Positions 7,346-15,632 of a DNA stretch of 64,000 nucleotides are shown here, in pieces. The notes under the pieces were generated by a model. It had not been told where the DNA came from, searched no databases, and was given only the letters and a program-made list of their open reading frames with translations. Location of the stretch: contig JAMFSU010000143.1 of the NCBI GenBank assembly GCA_026225475.1, positions 1 through 64,000 of the forward strand, written 5' to 3'. The DNA comes from Duganella sp. Lineage in GTDB: Bacteria > Pseudomonadota > Gammaproteobacteria > Burkholderiales > Burkholderiaceae_D. The position numbers and the translations under genes were made by a program. Every line of letters begins with the position of its first letter. The first letter of the stretch is position 1.

Positions 7346-8116
7346 TCAAATGTTGAGTACACCGGCGGCCACGAAACCACCGTCGACCGGCATCGTATGA
7401 CCGTTGATGTAAGACGCGTCGTCACTGGCCAGAAACGCCACCGCAGCGGCGATTTCATCGGTAGTGCCATAACGTCGCATTGGTACGCCATCGGTAAAGC
7501 TCTTGCGCGTCTCGGCCGAATGCACGGCCTGCGTCAACGGCGTATCGACCGGCCCCGGCGCCACGCTGTTGACGGTAATGCCATGCTCGGCCAGCTCGAT
7601 TGCCATTTGCCGCGTCAAGCCGATCACGGCCGCCTTGGAGGTACCATAGGCGGTGCGTCCAGTGCCGGCGCGCAAACCCGACACCGAGGAGATATTGATG
7701 ATGCGTCCCCATTTCTTGCGTACCATCATGCGTGCTGCATGCTGACCACACAGCATCACACCGCAGACGTTGATATTCATCGTCAGCAGCCAGTTGTCGA
7801 GCGGAAAATCGAGAAATGGAAAGGTCTTGGCAACGCCAGCATTGCTGACCAGTACATCGCAACGGCCGTAATCCTTTTCGACATCGGAAAACGCTTGCGC
7901 AATCGACTCGGGCTTGCTCACATCCATGACCAGCGCTGCCGCCTTGCCGTGACCGTCATTGATCTTGTCGACCGTGGCTTGCGCTGCCGCCAGATTGATG
8001 TCCGACACCAGCACGGTATAACCGTCGTGCGCCAGCCGTTGCGAAATTGCAGCGCCAATGCCCATGGCTCCGCCCGTCACGAGCGCCACGCGGGCGCCGC
8101 TATCGATTTGGTTCAT
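7346..8116 (-). CDS. Short-chain dehydrogenase, 3-hydroxyacyl/acetoin-reductase-like
   Basis: This 256-residue SDR starts at ATG 8116, with GGAGA 5 nt upstream; in-frame upstream codons lack such a site. Visible features are the cofactor motif TGGAMGIGAAI, the Asp of VSDIN (suggesting NAD preference), NAGVA, the catalytic Ser in ISSVSG, and YGTSK. The C-terminus is HTMPVDGGFVAAG. It resembles FabG-like and acetoin/butanediol dehydrogenases. It lies 68 bp after the TRAP permease gene and 13 bp before a second SDR, so three proteins of one route (uptake and two dehydrogenation steps) appear co-transcribed from the sigma-54-like promoter at 11.2 kb. Confidence 0.9.
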   Translation of the reverse strand: MNQIDSGARVALVTGGAMGIGAAISQRLAHDGYTVLVSDINLAAAQATVDKINDGHGKAAALVMDVSKPESIAQAFSDVEKDYGRCDVLVSNAGVAKTFPFLDFPLDNWLLTMNINVCGVMLCGQHAARMMVRKKWGRIINISSVSGLRAGTGRTAYGTSKAAVIGLTRQMAIELAEHGITVNSVAPGPVDTPLTQAVHSAETRKSFTDGVPMRRYGTTDEIAAAVAFLASDDASYINGHTMPVDGGFVAAGVLNI

Positions 8117-8184
8117 GTTGTCTCCGTGATGGGCGGCTTGCGCAGAAAGTGGCAAGCCGCCGTTTTTACTTAGTTGGGTTGGAC

Positions 8185-10071
8185 TTAGTGTTCCAGGAAG
8201 CCGATCGAAATCCACGGTACGGCAGCGACTACCAGCAAGGCAATCACCAGCCCTGCCAGATAACCCCAGACGCGATTGAACACCTTGTCCGGTGATACCT
8301 TGCCAATCGCGCAGGCCGCATAGAAGCCGACCCCGAACGGTGGCGCAAAGAGGCCGATGCCCATCGCCAGAATCACCACCATGGCGTAATGCACGTCATG
8401 GATGCCAAGTGAACGCGCTACCGGGAACAGCAAGGGGCCAAACAGCACGATGGCCGGTATTCCTTCCAGGATGCTGCCCAGCACGATGAAGATGACAATC
8501 GTGATCAGCAGGAAGCCGAAGCCGCCGCCCGGCACGCCCTGCATCAGCGCCACCAGCTTGGCCGAGAAGCCCGACTGCGTGAGCGCCCAGGCCATCGAGG
8601 TGGCCATGCCGATGATCAACAGGATCGCACCCGACAGGGTGGCCGCTTCCACCAGCATCGGATACAGGCGCTTGAAGTCGAGATGGCGCATGAACACATG
8701 CATGATCAAGCCGACCACAATGGTGTAAGCCACACCGATGGTCGCCACTTCGGTGGCCGTGGCGACACCTTCGATGACGGCTACCCGGATCAGCATCGGT
8801 AGCGCCAGCGCCGGAATCGCCGCCAGCAGGGTCTTGCCGATCACCGACAAGGGCGCCCGCGCCACGCTCGGCTTCGGTTCACGCCGTGCCCGCACCCAGC
8901 AGATCAGGCCGATGGCAATCGTGGCGATCACCGCCGGCATCAAGCCACCAATGAACAAGGCCGTAATCGAAACACTGCAGACCGCGCCGATGGTGATCAA
9001 TACCAGACTCGGCGGAATGGTTTCGGTCATGGCCCCCGAGGCCGCCAGCAAGGCCACCAGTTCTTCCGGCTTGGAGCCGCGCTTCTTCATTTCGGGAAAC
9101 AGGGCCGGTGCAATCGCCGCCATGTCAGCCGCCTTCGAACCGGAAATACCGGACACCAGAAACATCGCCCCCAGCAACACATATTGCAGACCGCCACGCA
9201 CATGACCGAGCAAGGAGGCCATGAAGTCGATCAATGTGCGCGCCAGGCCGCTGATTTCCAGCAATGAGCCGAGCAGCACAAACAGCGGCACCGACAACAG
9301 GATCAGGCTGGACATGCCCTCATCCATGCGGCTGACCACAATCATGATCGGGGCACTGGTGGCCAGCGTCAGGTACGCCATGGTCGCCGTGCCAAAGGCA
9401 AAGGCAATCGGAATACCGCCGGCCACGCACACACCGATGAGCAACACGAAAAACACAATCAGGTTGTAATTGCCCATCGCCATCAACACCGGCTTGCTGG
9501 CCCACAATGCCACGCCGATCAAGGCCACTACTGCCACCGCAGAAAGTACCTGCTTGACGCTGGCGCGACTGGCCATGCGCGCAATCGCCGCCAGAAACAT
9601 CAGGATCGCACCGACCGGCAGCGCTGCAGCCCGCAGACCGTCGGGAATTTCCAGTGCCGGCGTGGTGATCGCCATCTGTTCCGAGGCATGATCGATGGCA
9701 GGATGGATGATCATCAGCACAAACAGGCAAACGATCAGCGCCGCCACCGTTTCCAGCCAGACACGCCATTTTTCGGAAAGCTTGTTGACGATCGCGGTCA
9801 GGCGCATGTGTTCGCCGCGATCGAGCGCCAATACGGCACCCAGCATCGCCAGCCAGATGAACAGCGTTGAGGCCAGTTCGTCGGACCAGATCAAGGGATC
9901 ATGCAAGGCATAGCGATAGAACACGCCGGCCAGCAGCACCACTGTCTCCACCACCACCAGCGCCGCCGCCAGCGCTGCCACTACATGCATGACAGCACGG
10001 TTGCAAGCCGCCAGCAGACGTGCCAGCGGATTACTCGGCGCGGCAACTATGTAGTTCATCGCCGCGTCCAT
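8185..10071 (-). CDS. TRAP transporter permease, fused small and large subunits (DctQ-DctM)
   Basis: This 628-residue inner-membrane protein joins both membrane subunits of a tripartite ATP-independent periplasmic transporter. Residues 1 to about 170 form the DctQ-like part, with four hydrophobic segments and the RYALHDPLIWSDELA motif. Residues from about 200 form the DctM-like part, with GIPIAFAFG, GSKAADMAAIAPALFPEMKKRG, the ETIPPS motif and a C-terminal block of helices. The fusion is a known variant. The ATG at 10071 immediately follows the stop codon of the binding-protein gene, so the two are translationally linked. Transport is driven by a sodium or proton gradient. The substrate, probably a carboxylate, is not readable from this subunit. 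Confidence 0.93.
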   Translation of the reverse strand: MDAAMNYIVAAPSNPLARLLAACNRAVMHVVAALAAALVVVETVVLLAGVFYRYALHDPLIWSDELASTLFIWLAMLGAVLALDRGEHMRLTAIVNKLSEKWRVWLETVAALIVCLFVLMIIHPAIDHASEQMAITTPALEIPDGLRAAALPVGAILMFLAAIARMASRASVKQVLSAVAVVALIGVALWASKPVLMAMGNYNLIVFFVLLIGVCVAGGIPIAFAFGTATMAYLTLATSAPIMIVVSRMDEGMSSLILLSVPLFVLLGSLLEISGLARTLIDFMASLLGHVRGGLQYVLLGAMFLVSGISGSKAADMAAIAPALFPEMKKRGSKPEELVALLAASGAMTETIPPSLVLITIGAVCSVSITALFIGGLMPAVIATIAIGLICWVRARREPKPSVARAPLSVIGKTLLAAIPALALPMLIRVAVIEGVATATEVATIGVAYTIVVGLIMHVFMRHLDFKRLYPMLVEAATLSGAILLIIGMATSMAWALTQSGFSAKLVALMQGVPGGGFGFLLITIVIFIVLGSILEGIPAIVLFGPLLFPVARSLGIHDVHYAMVVILAMGIGLFAPPFGVGFYAACAIGKVSPDKVFNRVWGYLAGLVIALLVVAAVPWISIGFLEH

Positions 10072-11109
10072 TTAGGCTAACTTTCCGGTGTATTTTTCCA
10101 GCATGGCCCAGGCTTCATCACCGAATTTCTTGTGCCATTCGGCATAGAAACCGGCGCTGCGCAGCTTGGCACGGAACAATTCATTGTCGGTGTCATTGAA
10201 CTGCAAGCCCTTGCCCTTCATCTCGGCTACCAGCGAATCATTGAGCGCCTTGACATCGACCCGTTGCTTGATGCCGGCTTCGTTGACGTTGCGGGTGACG
10301 ATGTCTTGCAAATCCTTGGGCAGACGTTCGAATGACTTCTTGTTGGCCAGGAACCAGAAACCGTCCCACATGTGGTTGGTCACCGAGCAGTACTTTTGCA
10401 CTTCATACAATTTGGCTGTGGAAATGATGGCCAGCGGATTTTCCTGGCCCTCAACAATCCTGGTCTGCAATGCCGAATACACTTCGGCAAAATTGATGCT
10501 GGCCGGCGCCGCATCGAAGGCACGGAACATCGAGGTCCACAACGGGCTCGGCGGCACGCGCAGTTTCATGCCCTTGAGGTCTTCCGGCTTGGTGATGGCG
10601 CGGGTGCTACTGGTGATTTGACGATAGCCGTTGTCCCAGATCTTCTCGAAGGCAAACACGGTCGACTTTTCCTGAATCTGCTTGCGCACATGGGCGCCGA
10701 GATCGCCATCCATGGCAGCCCAGACCTGGTTGTAATCCTTGAAGGCAAAACCGACGCCACTGACTTGCGCGGCCGGTACCAGCGTGCCCAGGATCAGCGG
10801 CGACAGGGTAAAGAAATCGACCGCACCCGAGCGCACCTGGCCCAGCGTGTCGGTGTCATTGCCTAATTGATTGTTGGGATACACCTGGAAGTCGATGCGG
10901 CCCTTCGATTCAGTGGCGATCTTGGCGGCCATTTCCTTGGCGCGCAGATTCATCGGATGGGTGGCCGGTAAATTGTTGGCGTACTTCAGTGTGAATTCGG
11001 CAGCAGCATGCGCCTCGGTCGCCACCATGCCGGTTGCGGCGGCGGCGGAAGCGATGGAAACGGTCTTCAAGAAATGACGGCGAGTGAAATGACCAGTTGG
11101 ATGAACCAT
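10072..11109 (-). CDS. TRAP transporter periplasmic binding protein (DctP family) with Tat signal
   Basis: This 345-residue solute-binding protein captures the substrate and hands it to the fused TRAP permease. The start at 11109 is chosen because GGAG lies 8 nt upstream and the N-terminus then reads as a signal sequence. The signal carries a full twin-arginine motif, TRRHFLK, followed by a hydrophobic stretch ending AHA near residue 35, so export of the folded protein by Tat is predicted. In the mature domain, RVPPSPLWTSMF and the region around QTRIVEGQENPLAII hold the conserved arginine that binds carboxylates in DctP proteins. It is the first gene of the leftward operon, behind a sigma-54-like promoter. 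Confidence 0.93.
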   Translation of the reverse strand: MVHPTGHFTRRHFLKTVSIASAAAATGMVATEAHAAAEFTLKYANNLPATHPMNLRAKEMAAKIATESKGRIDFQVYPNNQLGNDTDTLGQVRSGAVDFFTLSPLILGTLVPAAQVSGVGFAFKDYNQVWAAMDGDLGAHVRKQIQEKSTVFAFEKIWDNGYRQITSSTRAITKPEDLKGMKLRVPPSPLWTSMFRAFDAAPASINFAEVYSALQTRIVEGQENPLAIISTAKLYEVQKYCSVTNHMWDGFWFLANKKSFERLPKDLQDIVTRNVNEAGIKQRVDVKALNDSLVAEMKGKGLQFNDTDNELFRAKLRSAGFYAEWHKKFGDEAWAMLEKYTGKLA

Positions 11110-11191
11110 CTGTTTGTCTCCTGTTTGTATTTTTAATAAGAATTTTGCCACCTCCCTATGTTGGAAGTGTGACCGTGCTCATGCCACTTAC

Positions 11192-11207
11192 AGCAATTTG
11201 GATGCCA
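11192..11207 (-). promoter_or_regulatory. Candidate sigma-54 promoter for the TRAP-SDR operon
   Basis: The minus strand reads TGGCATCCAAATTGCT. It matches the -24/-12 consensus TGGCACG-N4-TTGCW except for CG to TC, and has the obligatory GG-N10-GC spacing. The predicted start site is near 11181, giving a leader of about 70 nt before the binding-protein ATG at 11109. The -24 heptamer TGGCATC is identical to that of the divergent promoter. Confidence 0.65.
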
Positions 11208-11332
11208 AGCCGAGCAGATCCTCTCCGTCAACTTGTCGCCCGTCGCTGAAACCGGCATTGCACGCCCATTCTCTGCGATAAAGGCCTGGTTCGACAAGCG
11301 CTCTGGTGCCATCGCGAGGTGTTTATTTTGGC

Positions 11333-11389
11333 TGCGACACCTGTCGCATTTGCGGCGCCCAATGCAACACCTGTCACTAGCATGCGACA
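11333..11389. promoter_or_regulatory. Cluster of TGCGACA palindromic sites (candidate enhancer)
   Basis: Site 1 at 11333-11348 is TGCGACACCTGTCGCA, with perfect 7-bp arms. Site 2 at 11363-11378 is TGCAACACCTGTCACT, matching site 1 at 13 of 16 positions; the two centres are 30 bp apart, about three helical turns. A third half-site TGCGACA is at 11383-11389. Repeated same-face palindromes between two sigma-54 promoters are typical of EBP upstream activating sequences. Which protein binds is inference; the EBP at 3123-4217 is the only candidate in the window. Confidence 0.6.
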
Positions 11390-11534
11390 GCCGGTTTGTA
11401 CTGCATCGCAGCAAATTTATCTATCGCCACAACGTGCTATCGTTTCGTCGTCGCTCCCACATGGCAAGGCTTGCAGCGCCGCCAAGGCGTCTGCGCACGG
11501 GCCTGACCAGACTGCCACACAATAAAAAATTCCG

Positions 11535-11550
11535 TGGCATCGATTTTGCA
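11535..11550 (+). promoter_or_regulatory. Candidate sigma-54 promoter for the thiolase operon
   Basis: TGGCATCGATTTTGCA has GG at 11536-11537 and GC at 11548-11549, exactly 10 bp apart, and the TTGCA of the -12 element. The start site is predicted near 11561, 22 nt before the thiolase ATG; AAGGAA serves as ribosome binding site. No good -35/-10 promoter is apparent nearby. Confidence 0.68.
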
Positions 11551-11582
11551 TATTGGCACTTGTTCACTCTCAAGGAATCCAC

Positions 11583-12758
11583 ATGACAGCATCGTCACCC
11601 TGCATCACCGGCTGGAACCATTCCCAATTTGGCAAGCTCGACGGCATCGATCCGGAAGTACTGATCGGCCAGGTCGCCAAGGCGGCCATCGCGCATGCCG
11701 GATTGCAACCGGAACAGATCAACTCGATCCATATCGGCACCTTCAATGGCGGCTTCCTCTATCAGGACTTCCCATCTTCACTGGTCTTCAATAGTCTGCC
11801 GGCGTTGCGCTTCAAACCAGCCACACGGGTCGAGAATGCCTGCGCCACCGGCTCGGCGGCGATCCACTCGGGCATGCAGGCGATTCTGGCGGGCCAATCC
11901 AAACATGCGCTGGTGATCGGCTTTGAAAAAATGACCGAACTGGCCACCGCGCAGGTCGGCGAAGTTTTGCTCAAATGCTGCTACACCAAGGAAGAAGCCG
12001 GTATTGCCGGTGGCTTTGCCGGGGTATTCGGCAAAATTGCGCAAGCCTACTTCGACCGTTACGGCGATCAATCGGATGCACTGGCCGCCATTGCGGCCAA
12101 GAATCACAAGAATGGCATGAGCAACCCGTATGCCCACATGCGCAAGGATTTTGGTTTCGATTTCTGCCGCAACGTTTCTGAAAAAAATCCGTTTGTTGCC
12201 GGACCACTCAAGCGTACCGACTGCTCGCTGATTTCCGACGGCGCGGCGGCATTGATCTTGAGCGCAGCCGATGTGGCCAAGGCCATGCCGCGCGCTGTGC
12301 AATTTCGCGCAGCGGTGCATGTCAATGACTTCCTGCCGCTGTCGCGGCGCGATCCAACCCGCTTCGAAGCAGGCACGCTGGCCTGGCAGCAGGCGTTGAA
12401 ACAGGCCGGACTGCAGTTGTTCGACCTGTCGCTGGTGGAAACCCATGACTGCTTCACGATTGCTGAATTGCTCGAATACGAAGCCATGGGCCTGGCTGAA
12501 CCTGGCCAGGGCGCGCGCGTGATTCTCGACGGCGTCTCGGCCAAGACCGGTCGCCTGCCGGTCAATCCTTCCGGCGGCCTCAAATCGAAAGGGCATCCGG
12601 TCGGCGCCACCGGCGTATCGATGCATGTGATGGCCGCCATGCAAGCCAGCCACGATGCTGGCGACATGCAGATTGCCAATGCTCGCTATGCCGGCGTGTT
12701 CAATATGGGCGGCGCCGCCGTGGCCAACTATGTGAGCATTCTGGAACGCGTGCATTGA
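11583..12758 (+). CDS. SCP2-type thiolase (acetyl-CoA acetyltransferase family)
   Basis: This 391-residue thiolase catalyses CoA-dependent cleavage of a 3-ketoacyl-CoA or the reverse condensation. The nucleophile is Cys87 in VENACATGSAA. HDCF at 288-291 replaces the NEAF motif of classical thiolases and marks the SCP2/SCP-x branch. GGLKSKGHPVGATG at 331-344 holds the catalytic His338. The start at ATG 11583 follows AAGGAATCC; a longer in-frame start at 11553 has no support and lies before the predicted transcription start. SCP-x-type thiolases in degradation clusters usually pair with a DUF35 Zn-ribbon OB-fold protein; none is encoded here. It is the first gene of an operon with an acyl-CoA ligase and two PPC proteins. 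Confidence 0.9.
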   Translation: MTASSPCITGWNHSQFGKLDGIDPEVLIGQVAKAAIAHAGLQPEQINSIHIGTFNGGFLYQDFPSSLVFNSLPALRFKPATRVENACATGSAAIHSGMQAILAGQSKHALVIGFEKMTELATAQVGEVLLKCCYTKEEAGIAGGFAGVFGKIAQAYFDRYGDQSDALAAIAAKNHKNGMSNPYAHMRKDFGFDFCRNVSEKNPFVAGPLKRTDCSLISDGAAALILSAADVAKAMPRAVQFRAAVHVNDFLPLSRRDPTRFEAGTLAWQQALKQAGLQLFDLSLVETHDCFTIAELLEYEAMGLAEPGQGARVILDGVSAKTGRLPVNPSGGLKSKGHPVGATGVSMHVMAAMQASHDAGDMQIANARYAGVFNMGGAAVANYVSILERVH

Positions 12759-12834
12759 GTTCTGGAAGTCACCGCAGTACCCGCAAAAATAGCAACAGCA
12801 GCAACCATTACGATAAAAACACACGAGTGAGACG

Positions 12835-14439
12835 ATGTTAAAAAAAGTCATGAACCTGGGGCGACTGCTATCGGACGTCGCCCGTCGCTTGCCCGACCAT
12901 CCCGGCCTGATCGTCGGCGATGGTAGCGCGCAAGGCAAAGGCGACAAAATCGCTACCTGGAAACAAATCAATGACCGTGTCGACACGCTGGCGCACGCGC
13001 TGCAACAACTGGGCGTGCAAAAAGGCGACAAGATGCTGGTCCATTCGCGCAACAACCAGCAACAGTTTGAAAGCGCCTGGGCGGCCTTCAAGCTGGGCAT
13101 GGTGTGGGTCCCGACCAATGTCCGCATCACTGCGCCGGAGGCGGCTTATCTGGGCCAGTCGAGCGGCGCCAGTGTGATGCTGTACGACCACGGTTTTGCG
13201 CATTACGTCGATGCAGTACGTGCGGTATCGCCAGCCCTGCAACATGTGATTGCCTTGCAAGAACCCCGTGCCGGTGAGTTGCATTACGACGCCCTGGTAC
13301 AAGCGACTGGCACACATCAAGCCTTCGATGAAGTGGAAGTCGATTACGACGATGCGCTATGGTTTTTCTATACCTCCGGCACCACTGGTCATCCCAAGGC
13401 CGGCATGCTGTCGCATGGCCAGATGGCGTTTGTGGTCACCAACCATCTGGCTGATCTATTGCCTGGGCTGACGCACGAATCACGTTCGCTGGTGGTGGCG
13501 CCCTTGTCGCATGGCGCCGGTATCCATGCCGTAGTCAATACCGCGCGCGGTGCAGCCAGCGTGCTGTTGTCGGGCGAACGGCTGGTGCCGGAAGAAGCCT
13601 GGCAACTGGTGCAACGCCATCGCATCGACAATATGTTCACGGTACCAACCATCGTCAAGATACTGACCGAAGATGCCTCGGTGGACCGCTACGATCACAG
13701 CTCACTAAAGCATGTCATCTACGCTGGTGCGCCGATGTATCGTGCTGATCAGGTGTACGCGCTAGGCAAACTCGGCAAGGTGCTGGTGCAGTATTACGGT
13801 CTGGGCGAAGTGACCGGCAACATCACCTTCCTGCCGACCTATCTGCACGAAGCCGATGACAGCCACCCCAAAGCCCGCGTCGGTTCCTGCGGCATGCCGC
13901 GCACCGGCATGGAAATCGCCATTCTCAATGACGCCGGCAGCAAGCTCAAGGCCTTTGAGACCGGTGAAATCTGCGTGCGCGGCCCAGCCGTGTTCATGGG
14001 CTATCACAACAATCCGGAAGCCAATGCCAAGGCCTTCAAAGGCGACTGGTTCCATACCGGCGACCTCGGCCATGTCGACCACGATGGCTTCCTGTACATC
14101 ACCGGGCGCTCATCCGACATGTATATTTCAGGCGGCTCGAACGTCTATCCGCGTGAAATCGAAGAAGCCTTGCTGACCCATCCGGCGGTGTCCGAAGTCG
14201 CGGTACTTGGCGTACCCGACCCCAAATGGGGCGAAAGCGGGATCGCCGTCATCGTCGCCAAATCAGGCCAGCAGACTGACTGTGACCACTTGCTGGCACA
14301 TCTGGAAAGCCGCATTGCCAAATATAAATGGCCGCGCCGTTTTGTGTTCTGGGAAACCATGCCGAAATCCGGCTATGGCAAGATCGTCAAAAAGCAGATC
14401 AAAAGTCTGCTCGAAGAGAAAGGTGATTACCGCTTATGA
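12835..14439 (+). CDS. Acyl-CoA synthetase / AMP-dependent ligase
   Basis: This 534-residue ANL-superfamily enzyme activates a carboxylic acid to its acyl-CoA through an acyl-adenylate. The P-loop-like YTSGTTGHPK is at 179-188, YGLGEVTGN forms the adenine-binding core, and DWFHTGDLGHVDHDGFLYITGR contains the conserved Asp and the hinge Asp/Arg. Lys516 in KSGYGKI is the catalytic lysine of the C-terminal domain. It belongs to the fatty-acyl/aryl-CoA ligase group; the substrate is not readable. A 76-bp gap separates it from the thiolase gene, and its stop overlaps the start of the first PPC gene (ATGA), so the pathway order is probably uptake, activation, dehydrogenation, thiolysis. Confidence 0.92.
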   Translation: MLKKVMNLGRLLSDVARRLPDHPGLIVGDGSAQGKGDKIATWKQINDRVDTLAHALQQLGVQKGDKMLVHSRNNQQQFESAWAAFKLGMVWVPTNVRITAPEAAYLGQSSGASVMLYDHGFAHYVDAVRAVSPALQHVIALQEPRAGELHYDALVQATGTHQAFDEVEVDYDDALWFFYTSGTTGHPKAGMLSHGQMAFVVTNHLADLLPGLTHESRSLVVAPLSHGAGIHAVVNTARGAASVLLSGERLVPEEAWQLVQRHRIDNMFTVPTIVKILTEDASVDRYDHSSLKHVIYAGAPMYRADQVYALGKLGKVLVQYYGLGEVTGNITFLPTYLHEADDSHPKARVGSCGMPRTGMEIAILNDAGSKLKAFETGEICVRGPAVFMGYHNNPEANAKAFKGDWFHTGDLGHVDHDGFLYITGRSSDMYISGGSNVYPREIEEALLTHPAVSEVAVLGVPDPKWGESGIAVIVAKSGQQTDCDHLLAHLESRIAKYKWPRRFVFWETMPKSGYGKIVKKQIKSLLEEKGDYRL

Positions 14440-15011
14440 AGATGTCCAACAAATCCGCTGACGGCCATCCGGGATTTGTCGAGGTGCGCAAATTCTTGCA
14501 TGCTGGTCAGCAAAGCTATCCACGCACGCTGGACCTGGAAGCCGAGCCGGCCGAGGAATTGCGCCTCACGCTGGCGCCCGGCACCAAGGTCGGCGCGGCA
14601 TTGCGCGAAGTGCTGGCGCATTTTGCCCAACGCGGCCAGCGCGGTGGCGTCGGCCGCATCTGCGCCGGCACCGTCCGCGCGTTGCAATATCACCGCATCG
14701 AAAATACCAGTGACGTTGATCGTCCCTACGATTACGGCCCGCCATATTTGCTCGATGGTGTCATCACCATGGTCACGGGTGCCATTACCATTGGCCAGAA
14801 TCCGCAAGGCCAGATCCTATTGCATTGCCATGCTGGGTTTCTCGATGGAAATGGCACCATCCATGGTGGCCATTTATTGCTTGATACGGTGGAAGTGGGC
14901 GACGATCCGCTCATCATCCGCCTGTGCCTGTTTTCCCTCGGCGCCTTCGTCGTCAACAGCGATGAAGAAACGCGCTTCAGTCTATTGCATCCGACACCCA
15001 TGGAATCATGA
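14436..15011 (+). CDS. PPC (DUF296) domain protein 1, putative metal-binding histidines intact
   Basis: The 191-residue protein is one PPC/DUF296 domain preceded by about 35 residues. In bacteria these small trimeric proteins have no established function; in plants the domain accompanies AT-hooks. Key block: HCHAGFLDGNG from 130 and HGGHL at 143-147, giving His130, His132, His143 and His146. From recall, these histidines coordinate metal in several solved PPC structures. There is no AT-hook or signal peptide. Translation is coupled on both sides: its ATG overlaps the ligase stop (ATGA) and its stop overlaps the start of a second PPC gene (ATGA). A role in the ligase-thiolase pathway is inferred from this coupling. 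Confidence 0.78.
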   Translation: MKMSNKSADGHPGFVEVRKFLHAGQQSYPRTLDLEAEPAEELRLTLAPGTKVGAALREVLAHFAQRGQRGGVGRICAGTVRALQYHRIENTSDVDRPYDYGPPYLLDGVITMVTGAITIGQNPQGQILLHCHAGFLDGNGTIHGGHLLLDTVEVGDDPLIIRLCLFSLGAFVVNSDEETRFSLLHPTPMES

Positions 15012-15463
15012 TGACGACCTCCACATTGACAAAAAATACAGCGACAACCCCGATCCTATTGAGCAACAACGACGTCCAGGTAGAAGAAGGCCGACTCGGC
15101 AAGTTGATCATGGCGCGCCTGAAACCCAACCAGGACCTGACCGAAAGTGTCGAAGCCCTGTGCCGCCAGCATGGCATGCTGCGCGCCATCGTGCGTGGCG
15201 CCATCGGCAGCCTGATCGATGCGCATCTGGAATATGCCACCGCCAGCGGCTGGCGTGAAATGGAAATCAATGGCCCCGGCATCGAGATTCTAAATGTCTT
15301 CGGCGAAGTCGGCTTCAGCGGCAAACACCAGGCAGCGCCATTGCAAGGCGTGGTCGCCGATGTCGACGGCAAGATTTTTGCCGGCCGCTTCGTGCGCGGC
15401 AGCAACCTGTCATTCATCACCATCGAAATTACTTTGCAGGAATGGATCGCCGTCACCGCATAG
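15008..15463 (+). CDS. PPC (DUF296) domain protein 2, histidines lost
   Basis: The 151-residue protein is a second PPC domain: GRLGKLIMARLKPNQDL begins the domain, GAIGSLIDAHLEYA and GIEILNVFGEVGF match its core strands, and ADVDGKIFAGRFV corresponds to the H-G-G-H block of protein 1. Aligning the two, His130, His132, His143 and His146 become Leu112, Gly114, Phe124 and Arg127. The predicted metal site is therefore absent. A heterotrimer with an active and a structural subunit is one reading; simple divergence is another. The start overlaps the previous stop (ATGA at 15008-15011), and a second ATG follows at once. Confidence 0.72.
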   Translation: MMTTSTLTKNTATTPILLSNNDVQVEEGRLGKLIMARLKPNQDLTESVEALCRQHGMLRAIVRGAIGSLIDAHLEYATASGWREMEINGPGIEILNVFGEVGFSGKHQAAPLQGVVADVDGKIFAGRFVRGSNLSFITIEITLQEWIAVTA

Positions 15464-15496
15464 TGCTTGCCGACCGGCATCGTCAATGCGCTGGCG

Positions 15497-15526
15497 GCGC
15501 CGCAGTCCGAAATAGGATTGCGGCGC
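15497..15526 (+). other. Intercistronic hairpin after PPC protein 2
   Basis: GCGCCGCAGTCC at 15497-15508 pairs with GGATTGCGGCGC at 15515-15526 (12 bp with one G-T wobble) around the loop GAAATA. No T tract follows. It may mark a processed or stabilised 3' end within the operon, separating the PPC genes from the binding-protein gene. Confidence 0.5.
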
Positions 15527-15632
15527 ATCTGGTCCGTGATCTCACTTCACAATGCAGTTACGTCGAATAGCACGACGTCCCACACCGACAGCAGGGCGGC
15601 GGGTCAACGCATTGAATGGAGGAGGTAAGGCA

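Larger units (their letters stand above)
11110..11582. promoter_or_regulatory. Divergent control region between the TRAP operon and the thiolase operon
   Basis: This 473-bp stretch has no credible gene. It contains two outward-facing sigma-54-type promoters (11192-11207 minus and 11535-11550 plus). Between them, at 11333-11389, lies a cluster of TGCGACA/TGTCGCA half-sites, 126 bp from the left promoter and 146 bp from the right one. This is the layout expected for one enhancer-bound activator serving two divergent operons. Confidence 0.65.

Noticed and set aside
7320-7491. Longer N-terminus for the SDR encoded at 6535-7332
   Set aside because: The extension overlaps the end of the upstream SDR gene out of frame, has no homology to the family, and a good ribosome binding site supports 7332.
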